DNA of 64,000 nucleotides from Mycolicibacterium sp. ND9-15 (GTDB lineage: Bacteria; Actinomycetota; Actinomycetes; Mycobacteriales; Mycobacteriaceae), in NCBI RefSeq assembly GCF_035918395.1, contig NZ_CP142362.1:781501-845500 (forward strand), in the 5' to 3' direction. The notes beneath the pieces were generated by a model. The model worked only from the letters and a program-made list of their open reading frames with translations, was not told where the DNA came from and did not search any database. Within the stretch, counting starts at the first letter, position 1; every line of letters starts with the position of its first letter. Positions 49,469-60,518 of the stretch are shown piece after piece. The position numbers were made by a program, and so were the translations under genes.

Positions 49469-51343
49469 CTAGACGGCGATCACCCGCTTGAGTTCATCCG
49501 TCGCGGCCCGGCGAGCTTCATCGGCCGCGTCGCGGCGCCCCCGGATCTCCGCCTCCAGACGAACGACGCGGTCCTGCATCGTTTCGAGTTCGGTGACGAG
49601 CCGACGGCGCAGTTCGCCCTCCGCTCCGTCCGCGCTCAGCACCCGCAACTGCTCGCCGATGCGACTCTGGCCGTTGTAGAGATCGTCGCGCTCCTCGTCG
49701 AGGTGGCGACGTTCCTCGTCCAGCCGCGTCGCCTCGGCCCGGTGCGCCAGGACGTCCGACAGCGCTTCGACCGTGGCCGCATCGAGCCAACGTCCAGCCA
49801 GCCAGTCCTCGAGTTGACCGGGCGAGAGTTCCTCGTAGCCGACGTGCCGATAATTCGGCCAGGTTTCCAGCACCGTCGCCTCCGCAACACCGTGTGCCGG
49901 CACCTGAACCCGGAACCGGTGCCAGTCCTCGTCATCGGCTTCCTGGTCGGCGCCGGTGACCGACGTGATCGTGCAACCCGACGTGCGGAACAGCTCGAAG
50001 ATCACCTCGACCGGTTCGTCGTGGTCGTTCTCGGCGTGCAGGGTGTGCAGCTCCTCCTGGCGCTGTTCCTCCACTACGGCTTCTGCCGTCAGCCAGATCC
50101 GAGCGGTCACGGTGTCGACCGTGGACGTGCGGCGGCAACGCACGGCGAGGTCCTTCGCGAACGACAGCCGGGTGCGCCCCCCGCGCGCCGTGAACGGCAC
50201 CATCGCCTCGCCGGCGTAGCCGCCCTGGTCGTAGACGACGGCCGGACCCTCCTCGAGCACGACGCCGGTGGTGTTGGCGAAGAACAGCACGATGGCGGGA
50301 GCGGGCTCGGCGCCGTCCCGCCAGACGCGTTCTCGGCGGACGCCGTCGACGGGTTTGACGACCAGTGGAACCATCGCGGCACCACCACGTTTCAGCGATA
50401 CCGGCGTACCGAGCCGGTATTCGAAGTGCTCGCCGGGCTGGGCCGCTTCCACGTCGTCGGCGGCATCTTCATATGCCCCGCCGGTCATGGCGTAACCGTC
50501 GGGGGCGGGTGCGACGGCAAGGCTGCGGGTATCGCGCAGATGCCTCTCCGCAGGCAGGGCGACGCGTTCGCTTTCCTCGACGACCGCTCGTTGGACGTGC
50601 TTGCCGTGGTAGAGATCGATGTCGAACGAGACCGGCTGCCCGGTGGTGAGAGTCAGGGCGACCTCGACAAGATCCTCGTCGAGCGGGTTGTGGACGATGG
50701 CCATCGCCGCCAACGTGATCGTGTCGCCGTCATGGATCACGCGGTAGGAGACCCGCCATACCGGCGCTGGAACGATGTAGGACACCCGAGCGTCGTCGGC
50801 CCTGCCGCGGACCTGCACCGTCATGCTGCGGTTCTCGCCGGCAGTGGCGGCGCGGGACCGGTCGATCAGATAGTCGAGGTCGCTGCGCGACGGTTCCTCC
50901 AGTAACTCGACGCGGTGCGCGTCAGCGAGGTCCACCAGGCTGACCGTCCCTGATTCCGCCCGTATTACGAGCAGCCGACGCATGTGTTGCTCACCGGCAC
51001 CGTCGACTCCGATCACCTCGCCCTGATGTCGCTGATCGCCGCAGTGCACCTCGACGGCCCGCCCGCGCAGCGCGTCGAGCAGGCCGAGCAGCGCCTCACC
51101 CGATTCGAACAGCAGGTTGCGGCGGCCCAGCTCGGTGCGCGGATCCGAGGGAGTGTCGAATCCGACGGTGCCCACCGACATGTCGCCGTCGACGACCGTC
51201 ACCGACAGCGACTTGAGCACGTCCTTCATGTCGTCGCGTCGAAACGTCAGATCGAAATCCCCGTCGATCGGCCCGCCGCGCTCCACGAAGGCGACGCCGT
51301 GCTTGTACATGATCAGTCGATTCACCTCGGGCGGTACGTTCAT
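49469..51343 (-). CDS. DUF4139-type protein with C-terminal coiled coil
   Basis: 624 residues without a signal peptide. The N-terminal part opens with VNRLIMYKHGVAFVERGG and DLTFRRDDMKDVLKSLSVTVVDGD, and contains VSYIVPAPVWRVSYRVIHDGD and later AIVLFFANTTGVVLEEGPAVVYDQG, the pattern of DUF4139/MuiA-type proteins. The last ~110 residues are strongly heptad-like (ATRLDEERRHLDEERDDLYN, ELETMQDRVVRLEAEIRGRR). Function unknown. ATG with a -10 TAGGTT (51350-51355) 6 bases upstream, so leaderless. Confidence 0.75.
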   Translation of the reverse strand: MNVPPEVNRLIMYKHGVAFVERGGPIDGDFDLTFRRDDMKDVLKSLSVTVVDGDMSVGTVGFDTPSDPRTELGRRNLLFESGEALLGLLDALRGRAVEVHCGDQRHQGEVIGVDGAGEQHMRRLLVIRAESGTVSLVDLADAHRVELLEEPSRSDLDYLIDRSRAATAGENRSMTVQVRGRADDARVSYIVPAPVWRVSYRVIHDGDTITLAAMAIVHNPLDEDLVEVALTLTTGQPVSFDIDLYHGKHVQRAVVEESERVALPAERHLRDTRSLAVAPAPDGYAMTGGAYEDAADDVEAAQPGEHFEYRLGTPVSLKRGGAAMVPLVVKPVDGVRRERVWRDGAEPAPAIVLFFANTTGVVLEEGPAVVYDQGGYAGEAMVPFTARGGRTRLSFAKDLAVRCRRTSTVDTVTARIWLTAEAVVEEQRQEELHTLHAENDHDEPVEVIFELFRTSGCTITSVTGADQEADDEDWHRFRVQVPAHGVAEATVLETWPNYRHVGYEELSPGQLEDWLAGRWLDAATVEALSDVLAHRAEATRLDEERRHLDEERDDLYNGQSRIGEQLRVLSADGAEGELRRRLVTELETMQDRVVRLEAEIRGRRDAADEARRAATDELKRVIAV

Positions 51344-51412
51344 TCGTCGAACCTATCGGTGGCCACCGACACGAGGTTTCAGCGACCTACTCGGCCGAAC
51401 CTCCACGCGCCG

Positions 51413-51793
51413 TCAGCCCCGAAACTCCCCTTCCGTCGTCTCGTGGAGCTTGGCTCGCCGGTACGGTGCACCGCGACCCACATCGAACCATTGGCAGCCC
51501 AGGCAAGCCGCATGGTCGATGGAGGGTACCGCGTCGAGGACGACGCCGGGGTGCCGCGACGGCCAGGCTTCGGGGTCATTCCCGTATACCGATTCGTATG
51601 TGCGACGCAGATATTCACGCTGGTCCCAGAATCGGCGCGCGATATTCACCCCCGTCGAACCTCGCTTCCAGTCGATCCAGTCGGTCACCATCGCCGGCGG
51701 GAACATCGCATCCCAGTACGGTCCCCAGGTACTCGAGTAGCAGGCCGACAGTTGCGTCGAAGACCTCTTGGGTCCGCTGTGGGGGTTAGTCAT
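51413..51793 (-). CDS. Hypothetical protein coupled to the ADP-ribosylglycohydrolase gene
   Basis: 126 residues. No recognised domain; notable WGPYWDAMFPPAMVTDWIDW, a hydrophobic/aromatic segment, and HAACLGCQWFDVGRGAPYRR with a CxxC. The ATG at 51793 has GAGGAG 5 bases upstream and overlaps the stop of the glycohydrolase gene by 8 bases, so the two are translationally coupled and probably act together. It might be a substrate, inhibitor or partner of that enzyme. No start alternative is better. Confidence 0.65.
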   Translation of the reverse strand: MTNPHSGPKRSSTQLSACYSSTWGPYWDAMFPPAMVTDWIDWKRGSTGVNIARRFWDQREYLRRTYESVYGNDPEAWPSRHPGVVLDAVPSIDHAACLGCQWFDVGRGAPYRRAKLHETTEGEFRG

Positions 51794-53279
51794 TACCACT
51801 CCTCACGAACGTGCCGAGGTAGGGTCTCAGGCGCCGCAACGCCATCCAGAATTCCGGCCGTGGATTCACGGCTGGCAACACCACGCGGATGTCCTGAAGC
51901 GCTTCGAAAATGTCGATGTCACGGCGCCGTGACCCGTACAGCGCGGCGACAGCGGGGGCACGGTTTGTCACCGTCCAGTCATGCACGAACACCTCGCGCC
52001 CCTCGGCGCGAAGTCCCTCGATCGCGCGCACCGTGTCGAGGAGTACGAAGTCCAGGTTGGCATTCGCTCCCCTTTCGCCCTCCAAACCCACGTCGAGGTG
52101 TGTTACGCCGCATGGAATTCGCCCGTCGGCAACCCGGCACAGGGAGACGACGGCGTCGATACCTTTAGGCAGTTTGTCGAGCGAGGCGGCGGCTCCGATC
52201 CACAGGTAGTCGTCGCGCGGGTGACGCATCGGCCGCGGAGGCTCACGCCGGGCCCCGTGGGTGTAGTCGAACCGACGAATGACTTCGGAATCGACGATCT
52301 TCGTGGCGAGATGAGCCAGTAGGTGGGTGTTGAGCCCCGGCCAGCCCTTCAACGCCAGCCGCCACTGCCACGGCACCGCCGACACACCGTGGCGAGCGCC
52401 GACCAATCCACCCGCAGCGGAGGCCACGGTGTCGGTGTCACCGCCTGCGCGGACGGCTGCCTCCAGCACCAACCGCAGGTGGTCGGCACGGAACACCTCG
52501 GCGGACGGGCACTCGGTCGGCGCCGACGTCGTGACGATGGCCGACCACGCGCACTGCATCGCCGGCACCACGTGACTGTTCGTGTCGGCGAACTCCGAGG
52601 GTTTCGCCCGTTCCGCATCGTCGATGCGCGAACGCCACAGTTCTCGCCTCTGAGAATCGATATGGTTCAAGCCGATTCGGATATCCAGTTGCCCGGTCAA
52701 CACGGCATGGCGGATCGCCGCGCACCAGAGCACACAGGCATCAGCGGAGTCGGGGCCGGGATGGGTGAGTTCGCTCACGGCCCGGGCTACCGTGACGAGC
52801 CCACGTTCGTCGTCGAGGTAGCGCAACGCGACCGGAGCGGCCCGGGTCAGCACGCCGCTGCTCGCAGGGCGACCCGTCCTGTCAGCGAACGCGGCGGCTT
52901 CGTCGCGAACCGCGTGAGCGGTGGCTCCCCTTTGGCCGGCAGCAAGGAGAATTTCCCAGGTCCGTCGTTCGACGTCCTTGGCGTTGCGCGCCCACCACTG
53001 CCACCGTTCGACAAGGGCGTCAAGAGAATTCTCGAAGCGCAGATTGGCTCGAGCGGCCAATGCTTCGGCGACCGCGATCGCCATCGAGGTGTCGGCGGTC
53101 CATTCGCCGGGCTGAAACCGGCCCCTACCACCTCCTATCATCGCGACGGGGTGATCGGACGGCACGAACCCTCCGAACTCATAGCCGGCACCGAGTGCGT
53201 CGCCGGCCGCGGCTCCGACCAGGACGCCGACGGCGCGATCACGTTGTAGAGCAGTCAGATCCGATTGTGACGAGTCCAC
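51786..53279 (-). CDS. ADP-ribosylglycohydrolase fused to a pseudophosphatase-like domain
   Basis: 497 residues. ADP-ribosylglycohydrolase domain about 12-330 (RDRAVGVLVGAAAGDALGAG; EWTADTSMAIAVAEAL; AGGDTDTVASAAGGLVGARH). The first metal motif is TADT at 61-64 where TDDT is usual. The C-terminal domain about 370-470 resembles dual-specificity phosphatases (WIGAAASLDKLPKGIDAVVS... VFVHDWTVTNRAPAVAALYG), but the catalytic HCxxxxxR is HDWTVTNR (432-439), Cys replaced by Asp. GTG at 53279 with GGGAG about 6 bases upstream. Coupled to the small gene at 51413. Confidence 0.85.
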   Translation of the reverse strand: MDSSQSDLTALQRDRAVGVLVGAAAGDALGAGYEFGGFVPSDHPVAMIGGGRGRFQPGEWTADTSMAIAVAEALAARANLRFENSLDALVERWQWWARNAKDVERRTWEILLAAGQRGATAHAVRDEAAAFADRTGRPASSGVLTRAAPVALRYLDDERGLVTVARAVSELTHPGPDSADACVLWCAAIRHAVLTGQLDIRIGLNHIDSQRRELWRSRIDDAERAKPSEFADTNSHVVPAMQCAWSAIVTTSAPTECPSAEVFRADHLRLVLEAAVRAGGDTDTVASAAGGLVGARHGVSAVPWQWRLALKGWPGLNTHLLAHLATKIVDSEVIRRFDYTHGARREPPRPMRHPRDDYLWIGAAASLDKLPKGIDAVVSLCRVADGRIPCGVTHLDVGLEGERGANANLDFVLLDTVRAIEGLRAEGREVFVHDWTVTNRAPAVAALYGSRRRDIDIFEALQDIRVVLPAVNPRPEFWMALRRLRPYLGTFVRSGND

Positions 53280-53484
53280 AAGTACTCCCGGAAGATCCCG
53301 GGCCTTCGGTGAGGAAGGCGCTCTTACCCACACCGGTTAGTGCGGGCCGCTTCGTCATCCGAGCCACCCACGAGCGTGGGGTTGGCGCACCGTCAAGTCG
53401 GAGCTTGGCGACGGTGTCTCGTGAAGCAAGCCAAGGTTACCTCAGCCGGCCGACAAAACGGCAGGCCTAGATGCGAAGGACGCG

Positions 53485-54555
<1,071 letters not shown>

Positions 54556-54624
54556 TTGGCGTGTCGCCTCCCGCCGGGGAATGTTACCGGTCCGGCCAAT
54601 GTGAAATCGCGATCTCAGCGCACA

Positions 54625-56145
54625 CTAGGCCGCGGCGCGCCGCCCGCCGAAGAATCGGTACTCCGACTTGTCGAACTTGCGGGTCGCCAGCCAGTACTGC
54701 CAGGTCATGCCGCTCCACAGCGTCCGGTTCACCCCGTGCTCGTCGAGATACCAACTCCGGCATCCGCCGGTGCTCCACACGGTCCCGGCGAGTTCGTCCT
54801 GCAACTGTTCGTTGTAGCGGTCCTGAGCCTCGCGCGTCGGTGCCAGCGCCTGTGCGCCGGCGCGGTCGACCGCCGCGATGGCCTGGGCGGCGTAGCGGAT
54901 CTGCGACTCGATCATGAACACCACCGAGTTGTGCCCGAGCGCGGTGTTCGGACCGAGCAGGAAGAACAGGTTGGGCATGTCGGCCACGGTGATGCCGCGC
55001 AGCGCCGCGATGCCCTCCCGGTTCCACCGGTCCACCAGGTCTTCACCACGCGGTCCCTTGATGTGGACGTAGGTGTAGGAATCGGTGACGTGAAAACCGG
55101 TGGCGAATACCACCACGTCCACATCGCGTTGGGTGCCGTCGGCAGTGACGATGCCCGTCGGCGTGAACCGCGTGATCGCGTCGGTGACCACCTCGGTCTT
55201 CGGGTCGGCGATGCCGCGGTAGTAGGTGTCGGAGTTGAGGATTCGCTTGCAGCCGGCGCGGTAGTCCGGGGTGAGCTTGCGACGCAGCTCGGGATCCTTG
55301 ATCGACTTGCGGATATTCCACTTGCCGAGCAGTTCGCCGATTTTCAGTAACCGCGGTTCGCGCGTCATCGCGAAGCCCACACCCTCGTGGATCCAGTAGA
55401 TCCCGGCGCGCATCAGCTGCCGGGTGGCCGGCACGTTGGTGAACATCTCGCGCATCCACCGTGGAATCGGGTTGTTCGGCCGCGGCATCACCCACGCCGG
55501 TGTGCGCTGGAACAGGTGCAGCGCGCCGACGTCCGTGACGATCTCGGGCACGATCTGGATCGCGCTGGCGCCGGTGCCGATCACCGCCACCCGCTTGCCC
55601 GCCAGGTCGACACTGTGGTCCCACTCGGCGGAATGGAAAGCGGCACCGGTGAATTCGTCGAGGCCGGGGAACTCGGGAACGAGGGGAATATGCAGCCCGC
55701 CGGCTCCGGAGATCACGAACTGCGCGACGAACTCGCGGCCGTCCTTGGTGAAGACGTGCCAGCGGTGCTCGCTCTCGTCCCAGTGTGCTCGGTCGACGTG
55801 GGAGCCGAACCGGATGTAGCGACGTAGTCCGTACTTGTCGGTCACGCCCTTGAGGTAGTCGAAGATCTCGGGCTGAAACGACCACATGTGGCGCCAGTCG
55901 GGCTTGGGTTCGAAGGAAAACGAGTACATGTGCGACGGGATGTCGCAGGCGCACCCGGGATAGGTGTTGTCGCGCCAGGTGCCGCCGATCTCGTCGGCCT
56001 TCTCCAGGATCAGGAACTCGACGTTCTGGCGTTGCAGCGCGATGGCCATCCCAAGACCGGAGAAGCCGGTGCCGATGATCAGGGCGCGGGTGTACACCGG
56101 TTGTTGGGCGGTGGTGTCGTCGGCCGTCTGCTCGGCAACCGTCAT
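54625..56145 (-). CDS. Flavin-dependent Baeyer-Villiger-type monooxygenase (Rv3049c-like)
   Basis: 506 residues. FAD-binding IIGTGFSGLGMAIALQRQN, the Baeyer-Villiger fingerprint FTGAAFHSAEWDHSV (FxGxxxHxxxW), and NADPH-binding VAVIGTGASAIQIVPEI. Oxidises ketones or related substrates to esters; relatives of EthA. Orthologue of Rv3049c. ATG at 56145 with GGGAGACC upstream; the frame that continues past it is not conserved. Next to a TetR regulator on the same strand, its likely controller. Confidence 0.92.
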   Translation of the reverse strand: MTVAEQTADDTTAQQPVYTRALIIGTGFSGLGMAIALQRQNVEFLILEKADEIGGTWRDNTYPGCACDIPSHMYSFSFEPKPDWRHMWSFQPEIFDYLKGVTDKYGLRRYIRFGSHVDRAHWDESEHRWHVFTKDGREFVAQFVISGAGGLHIPLVPEFPGLDEFTGAAFHSAEWDHSVDLAGKRVAVIGTGASAIQIVPEIVTDVGALHLFQRTPAWVMPRPNNPIPRWMREMFTNVPATRQLMRAGIYWIHEGVGFAMTREPRLLKIGELLGKWNIRKSIKDPELRRKLTPDYRAGCKRILNSDTYYRGIADPKTEVVTDAITRFTPTGIVTADGTQRDVDVVVFATGFHVTDSYTYVHIKGPRGEDLVDRWNREGIAALRGITVADMPNLFFLLGPNTALGHNSVVFMIESQIRYAAQAIAAVDRAGAQALAPTREAQDRYNEQLQDELAGTVWSTGGCRSWYLDEHGVNRTLWSGMTWQYWLATRKFDKSEYRFFGGRRAAA

Positions 56146-56242
56146 GGTGGTCTCCCCTGCTTTCCGTATGGGCCGTTCCTGGGAACGCCGGTACCGGGTA
56201 CTTGTCAGTGTCCGGCGCGGAAGGCGACGTGTCAACGCGCCG

Positions 56243-56983
56243 TCAGGCGACGGGCTGCTGCTTGCGAACCGCGGTGTGAATCGGCTGGTCGGGGTCGATC
56301 TGGATACCCAGCAATTCGGCCGTGCCGTTGATCGCACCCACCATGATCGTGGTCATGTGCGCGATGAACTGGTCGGTGGGCATACGGCGAGGTCCGTCGT
56401 CGGCGGCGCTCAGCCACCAGTCCGTCGCGGACGCCGCGGTACCGAAGATCGCGAACGCGGCGAGCTCGAAGGCGGCAGGATCGGGTGCCAGGTCCTTGAG
56501 TTCCGCGCTGAACATGTCCGCGACGGCCAAGGTGATCTCACTGCCCTTGTTGACCGTCGTCATCGCGGCGGCCGACTTGTCGGCGAACCGTCCCCGCAGC
56601 AGGAACCGCACCACGTTCGGATGCTCTTCCACCAGATCGACGTAGTGCGCGACGCCGCGGCCGACGATCTGGCGCGCTGAGTCGTTCTCCACATCGATCG
56701 ACGGGATGATCGCCGCCCACAACATGTCGCGCATGCGCTGGCCGATCTCACCGAACATGTCCGACTTGTCGGTGAAGTGGCGATAGATCTTGGGTTTGGC
56801 GGTGCCGGCCTCCTCGGCGATCTCGCGCACACTGACATAGGGGCCGAGGCGGTCGATGGCGCGGAAGGCGGCGTCGACGATCTCGGCGCGCACCTTCTTG
56901 CGGTGCTCACGCCAGCGTTCGCTGCGGGCGTCCACCTTGGCACCCGGCTCACCACTCGAGCGTGGCCTCGACCCTCGTCGCAC
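56243..56983 (-). CDS. TetR-family transcriptional regulator (Rv3050c-like)
   Basis: 246 residues. N-terminal HTH (RAEIVDAAFRAIDRLGPYVS, VREIAEEAGTAKPKIYRHFT) at about 32-75, then a ligand-binding domain. Probably regulates the adjacent monooxygenase and/or the divergent reductase gene. GTG at 56983 is supported by the -10 TAGAGT (56990-56995) 6 bases upstream. The 141-base divergent spacer to the reductase gene is the likely operator region, though no strong palindrome stands out. Confidence 0.88.
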   Translation of the reverse strand: MRRGSRPRSSGEPGAKVDARSERWREHRKKVRAEIVDAAFRAIDRLGPYVSVREIAEEAGTAKPKIYRHFTDKSDMFGEIGQRMRDMLWAAIIPSIDVENDSARQIVGRGVAHYVDLVEEHPNVVRFLLRGRFADKSAAAMTTVNKGSEITLAVADMFSAELKDLAPDPAAFELAAFAIFGTAASATDWWLSAADDGPRRMPTDQFIAHMTTIMVGAINGTAELLGIQIDPDQPIHTAVRKQQPVA

Positions 56984-57124
56984 CCGGCTACTCTACCGCT
57001 CAGGCGCTGCTGACCTGCTCAGACCATGCAGCACCGTATTTCGCGCGGCATCGGCGAGGCAGCTCCGTCCAGCGAGGAAGCCGTGCCGGCGCGAGTACTA
57101 TCGCTGCGACAACCGTTTGACGAG

Positions 57125-58315
57125 ATGAGTTTCATGACGCAGCGATACGACCTGATCATCGCGGGTGGCGGACCCTCGGGCTCAGCCGCCGCGTGGCAGG
57201 CTGCTCAGACCGGCGCGAAGGTCGTGATGCTGGACAAGGCCGAGTTCCCGCGCGACAAGCCGTGCGGCGACGGCCTGACCGCCCGCGCGGTGAGCTATCT
57301 GCAGAAGATGGGGCTGGCCGACGAGGTCGCCACCTTTCATCGCGTCAACCGTGTCACGGTGTTCAGCCCCAGCCGGTGGGAGCTGTCGTTCCCGCGCCGC
57401 CCGGGTATGCCCGACCACGGCCACACCGTCAGCCGCACACATCTGGATACGGTGCTGCTCAAGCATGCCGAATCCGCGGGCGCCGAGGTGCGCCAAGGCG
57501 CGGAGGTGACCGGGCCGATCGTGGAGAACGGCCGGGTGGTCGGCGTGACGCTCAAGGGTGGCGAGAAGGTCCACGGGGACGCGGTGATCGCGGCCGACGG
57601 CGCCTACTCCCCCATCAAACGGGCGCTCAAGATCGACTCGGAGTACAACGGTTACTCGGCGATCGCGATCCGTTCGGAGATGCCCGCCAACCGCCCCGAC
57701 TCCGACAGCCTGGACATCTATCTGAAGTTGGTGTTCGAGGGCGACCAGCTGCCGGGCTACGCGTGGGTGTTCCCGATGGGTCACGGCGTTTTCAACATCG
57801 GACTGGGCTACGTCAACAGCTACAAGAACTGGCAGTCGATCAACGCGACGAAGTTCCTCGGCGATTTTCTGCGCACGCTTCCCCCGGAATGGGAGCTGCC
57901 GCCGATCGAGGAGCTCAAGAAGAACAAAAGCGTACGAGCCTGGCGCCTGCCGATGGGTTTCACCGCGTGGCCGCCGTGGCGACCGGGCGTCTTGTTCACC
58001 GGCGACGCACTGGGCGCGGGCAAGCCCGCCTCGGGCGCGGGAATCTCCAAGGCGCTGGAATCCGGTTTGGCCGCAGGTGAATGCGCGATCGCGGCACTAC
58101 TGAACGGTGGGCCCGACGACTTCACGAACTACGCGCAGCGCATGGAGGCGGCGTGGGGCCGGGAGTACCGGCGAGGACGCTACATGCACAAACTGATCGG
58201 GTATCCGAAGTTGGCCGACGCCGGCGTCAAGCTGATCGACAACGCGGCGTTCCGCGACCGGATGCTCAAGGCGCTGTACAAGAAGGCCCAAGGCCCGCAG
58301 CACACCGTCAAGTGA
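57125..58315 (+). CDS. Geranylgeranyl reductase family FAD-dependent oxidoreductase
   Basis: 396 residues. FAD-binding LIIAGGGPSGSAAAWQAAQT, the PCGDGLTARAVSYLQKMG substrate-domain motif and FTGDALGAGKPASGAGISKA of the second FAD motif. The family reduces prenyl double bonds (archaeal lipids, chlorophyll side chain, menaquinone MenJ); the substrate here is not determinable. ATG at 57125 or 57134 (three codons on). Convergent with nrdE, inserted between the Rv3050c- and Rv3051c-type genes. I recall no orthologue at this place in M. tuberculosis. Confidence 0.88.
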   Translation: MSFMTQRYDLIIAGGGPSGSAAAWQAAQTGAKVVMLDKAEFPRDKPCGDGLTARAVSYLQKMGLADEVATFHRVNRVTVFSPSRWELSFPRRPGMPDHGHTVSRTHLDTVLLKHAESAGAEVRQGAEVTGPIVENGRVVGVTLKGGEKVHGDAVIAADGAYSPIKRALKIDSEYNGYSAIAIRSEMPANRPDSDSLDIYLKLVFEGDQLPGYAWVFPMGHGVFNIGLGYVNSYKNWQSINATKFLGDFLRTLPPEWELPPIEELKKNKSVRAWRLPMGFTAWPPWRPGVLFTGDALGAGKPASGAGISKALESGLAAGECAIAALLNGGPDDFTNYAQRMEAAWGREYRRGRYMHKLIGYPKLADAGVKLIDNAAFRDRMLKALYKKAQGPQHTVK

Positions 58316-58349
58316 CACCGCCGGCCGGGGCGTTGTCAGCGACCAGTCG

Positions 58350-60518
58350 TCACAACATGCAGCTGACGCAGTTTTCCACCTCGGTCCCTTGTAGAGCCAT
58401 CTGCCGCAGACGGATGTAATACAGCGTCTTGATTCCCTTGCGCCAGGCGTAGATCTGCGCCTTGTTCACATCGCGCGTGGTGGCCGTGTCCTTGAAGAAC
58501 AGCGTCAGGCTCAAGCCTTGATCCACATGCTGGGTCGCTGCGGCGTAGGTGTCGATGACCTTTTCGTAGCCGATCTCGTACGCGTCCTGGTAGTACTCCA
58601 GGTTGTCGTTGGTCATGTACGGCGCCGGGTAATAGACGCGTCCGATCTTGCCTTCCTTGCGGATCTCGACCTTGCTCGCGATCGGGTGGATCGAGCTGGT
58701 CGAGTGGTTGATGTAGGAGATCGAACCCGTCGGCGGCACCGCCTGCAAATTCTGGTTGTAGATGCCATGCTGCTGCACCGACTCCTTGAGCCGCGTCCAG
58801 TCCTCCTGATCGGGGATGCGAATGCCGGCGTCGGCGAAGAGCTGACGGACCTTGTCGGTCTTGGGCTCCCACACCTGCTCGGTGTACTTGTCGAAGAACT
58901 CCCCCGACGCGTACTTCGACTTCTCGAAGCCCTTGAACGCCGTACCCCGTTCGATCGCAATGCGGTTCGACGCCCGCAGCGCGTGGTACAGCACGGTATA
59001 GAAGTAGATGTTCGTGAAGTCGACGCCCTCCTCGGACCCGTAGAAGATCCGCTCGCGGGCCAGGTATCCGTGCAGGTTCATCTGCCCGAGGCCGATCGCG
59101 TGAGAGTCGTTGTTGCCCTGCTCGATCGACGGCACCGACGTGATGTGGGTCTGGTCGCTCACCGCCGTGAGCGCGCGGATGGCCACCTCGATCGTCTGCC
59201 CAAAGTCCGGCGAGTCCATCGCCTTGGCGATGTTCAGTGACCCCAGATTGCACGAGATGTCCTTGCCGATCTTCTTGTACGACAAGTCCTCGTTGAACTC
59301 CGAGGGGGTCGACACCTGCAGGATCTCCGAGCACAGGTTCGAATGGGTGATCTTGCCGTCGATCGGGTTCGACCGGTTCACCGTGTCCTCGAACATGATG
59401 TACGGGTAGCCCGACTCGAACTGCAACTCGGCCAGTGTCTGGAAGAACTCGCGCGCCTTGATTTTCGTCTTGCGGATGCGCGCGTCGTCGACCATCTCGT
59501 AGTACTTCTCGGTGACCGAGATGTCGGCGAACGGCACGCCGTAGACGCGTTCGACGTCATAGGGCGAGAACAGGTACATGTCCTCGTTCTTCTTGGCCAG
59601 CTCGAAGGTGATGTCGGGGATCACGACGCCGAGGCTCAGCGTCTTGATCCGGATCTTCTCGTCGGCGTTCTCGCGCTTGGTGTCCAGGAAGCGGTAGATG
59701 TCGGGGTGGTGGGCGTGGAGATACACCGCGCCCGCGCCCTGGCGAGCTCCAAGCTGGTTGGCGTAAGAGAACGAGTCCTCAAGCAGCTTCATGATCGGGA
59801 TGACACCCGAGCTCTGGTTCTCGATGTTCTTGATCGGTGCACCGTGCTCGCGAATGTTGGTCAGCAGCAACGCAACTCCGCCACCGCGCTTGGACAGCTG
59901 CAGCGCCGAGTTGATGGAGCGCCCGATGGACTCCATATTGTCCTCGATGCGAAGGAGGAAGCACGAAACTGGCTCTCCCCGTTGCTTTTTCCCGGAGTTG
60001 AGGAACGTCGGGGTGGCCGGCTGGAACCGCCCGTCGATGATCTCGTCGACCAACTTCTCGGCCAGCGCCGTGTCACCGGCGGCCAGCGTGAGCGCCACCA
60101 TCACCACGCGGTCCTCGAAACGCTCCAGATAGCGCTTCCCGTCGAACGTCTTCAGCGTGTAGGAGGTGTAGTACTTGAACGCGCCGAGGAACGTCGGGAA
60201 CCGAAACTTCTTGGCGTACGCGCGATCCAGCAGCGTCTTGACGAAGTTGCGTGAATACTGGTCGAGCACCTCGCGCTCGTAGTAATCCTTCTGGATCAGA
60301 TAGTCGAGCTTCTCGTCCTGGTTGTGGAAGAAGACCGTGTTCTGGTTGACGTGCTGCAGGAAGTACTCGCGCGCGGCCAGCACATCCTTGTCGAACTGAA
60401 TCTTGCCGTCGGCGTCGTACAGATTCAGCATCGCGTTGAGCGCGTGGTAATCCGTCTCGCCCGGCAGCGTGGCCGGCGCGGACGTTACAGGCTCTGCAGC
60501 TGTGACGGTTGGTGACAC
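58350..60518 (-). CDS. nrdE: Class Ib ribonucleotide reductase alpha subunit NrdE
   Basis: 722 residues. Catalytic Cys region [17 protein letters not shown], radical-bearing Cys loop [16 protein letters not shown], Tyr pair near the end and C-terminal NCVSCML redox pair reduced by NrdH. Reduces ribonucleotides to dNTPs with NrdF2. GTG at 60518 ([12 protein letters not shown]) gives a 34-base overlap with nrdI; the shorter start [10 protein letters not shown] used in M. tuberculosis annotation is also possible. Orthologue of Rv3051c. Confidence 0.96.
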   Translation of the reverse strand: MSPTVTAAEPVTSAPATLPGETDYHALNAMLNLYDADGKIQFDKDVLAAREYFLQHVNQNTVFFHNQDEKLDYLIQKDYYEREVLDQYSRNFVKTLLDRAYAKKFRFPTFLGAFKYYTSYTLKTFDGKRYLERFEDRVVMVALTLAAGDTALAEKLVDEIIDGRFQPATPTFLNSGKKQRGEPVSCFLLRIEDNMESIGRSINSALQLSKRGGGVALLLTNIREHGAPIKNIENQSSGVIPIMKLLEDSFSYANQLGARQGAGAVYLHAHHPDIYRFLDTKRENADEKIRIKTLSLGVVIPDITFELAKKNEDMYLFSPYDVERVYGVPFADISVTEKYYEMVDDARIRKTKIKAREFFQTLAELQFESGYPYIMFEDTVNRSNPIDGKITHSNLCSEILQVSTPSEFNEDLSYKKIGKDISCNLGSLNIAKAMDSPDFGQTIEVAIRALTAVSDQTHITSVPSIEQGNNDSHAIGLGQMNLHGYLARERIFYGSEEGVDFTNIYFYTVLYHALRASNRIAIERGTAFKGFEKSKYASGEFFDKYTEQVWEPKTDKVRQLFADAGIRIPDQEDWTRLKESVQQHGIYNQNLQAVPPTGSISYINHSTSSIHPIASKVEIRKEGKIGRVYYPAPYMTNDNLEYYQDAYEIGYEKVIDTYAAATQHVDQGLSLTLFFKDTATTRDVNKAQIYAWRKGIKTLYYIRLRQMALQGTEVENCVSCML

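Noticed and set aside
53239..53358. 39-codon minus-strand ORF ending in a Ser/Thr/Cys-rich tail, at first sight like a RiPP precursor
   Set aside because: No modification enzyme nearby, weak ribosome site, and it overlaps the start of the glycohydrolase gene; most likely chance.
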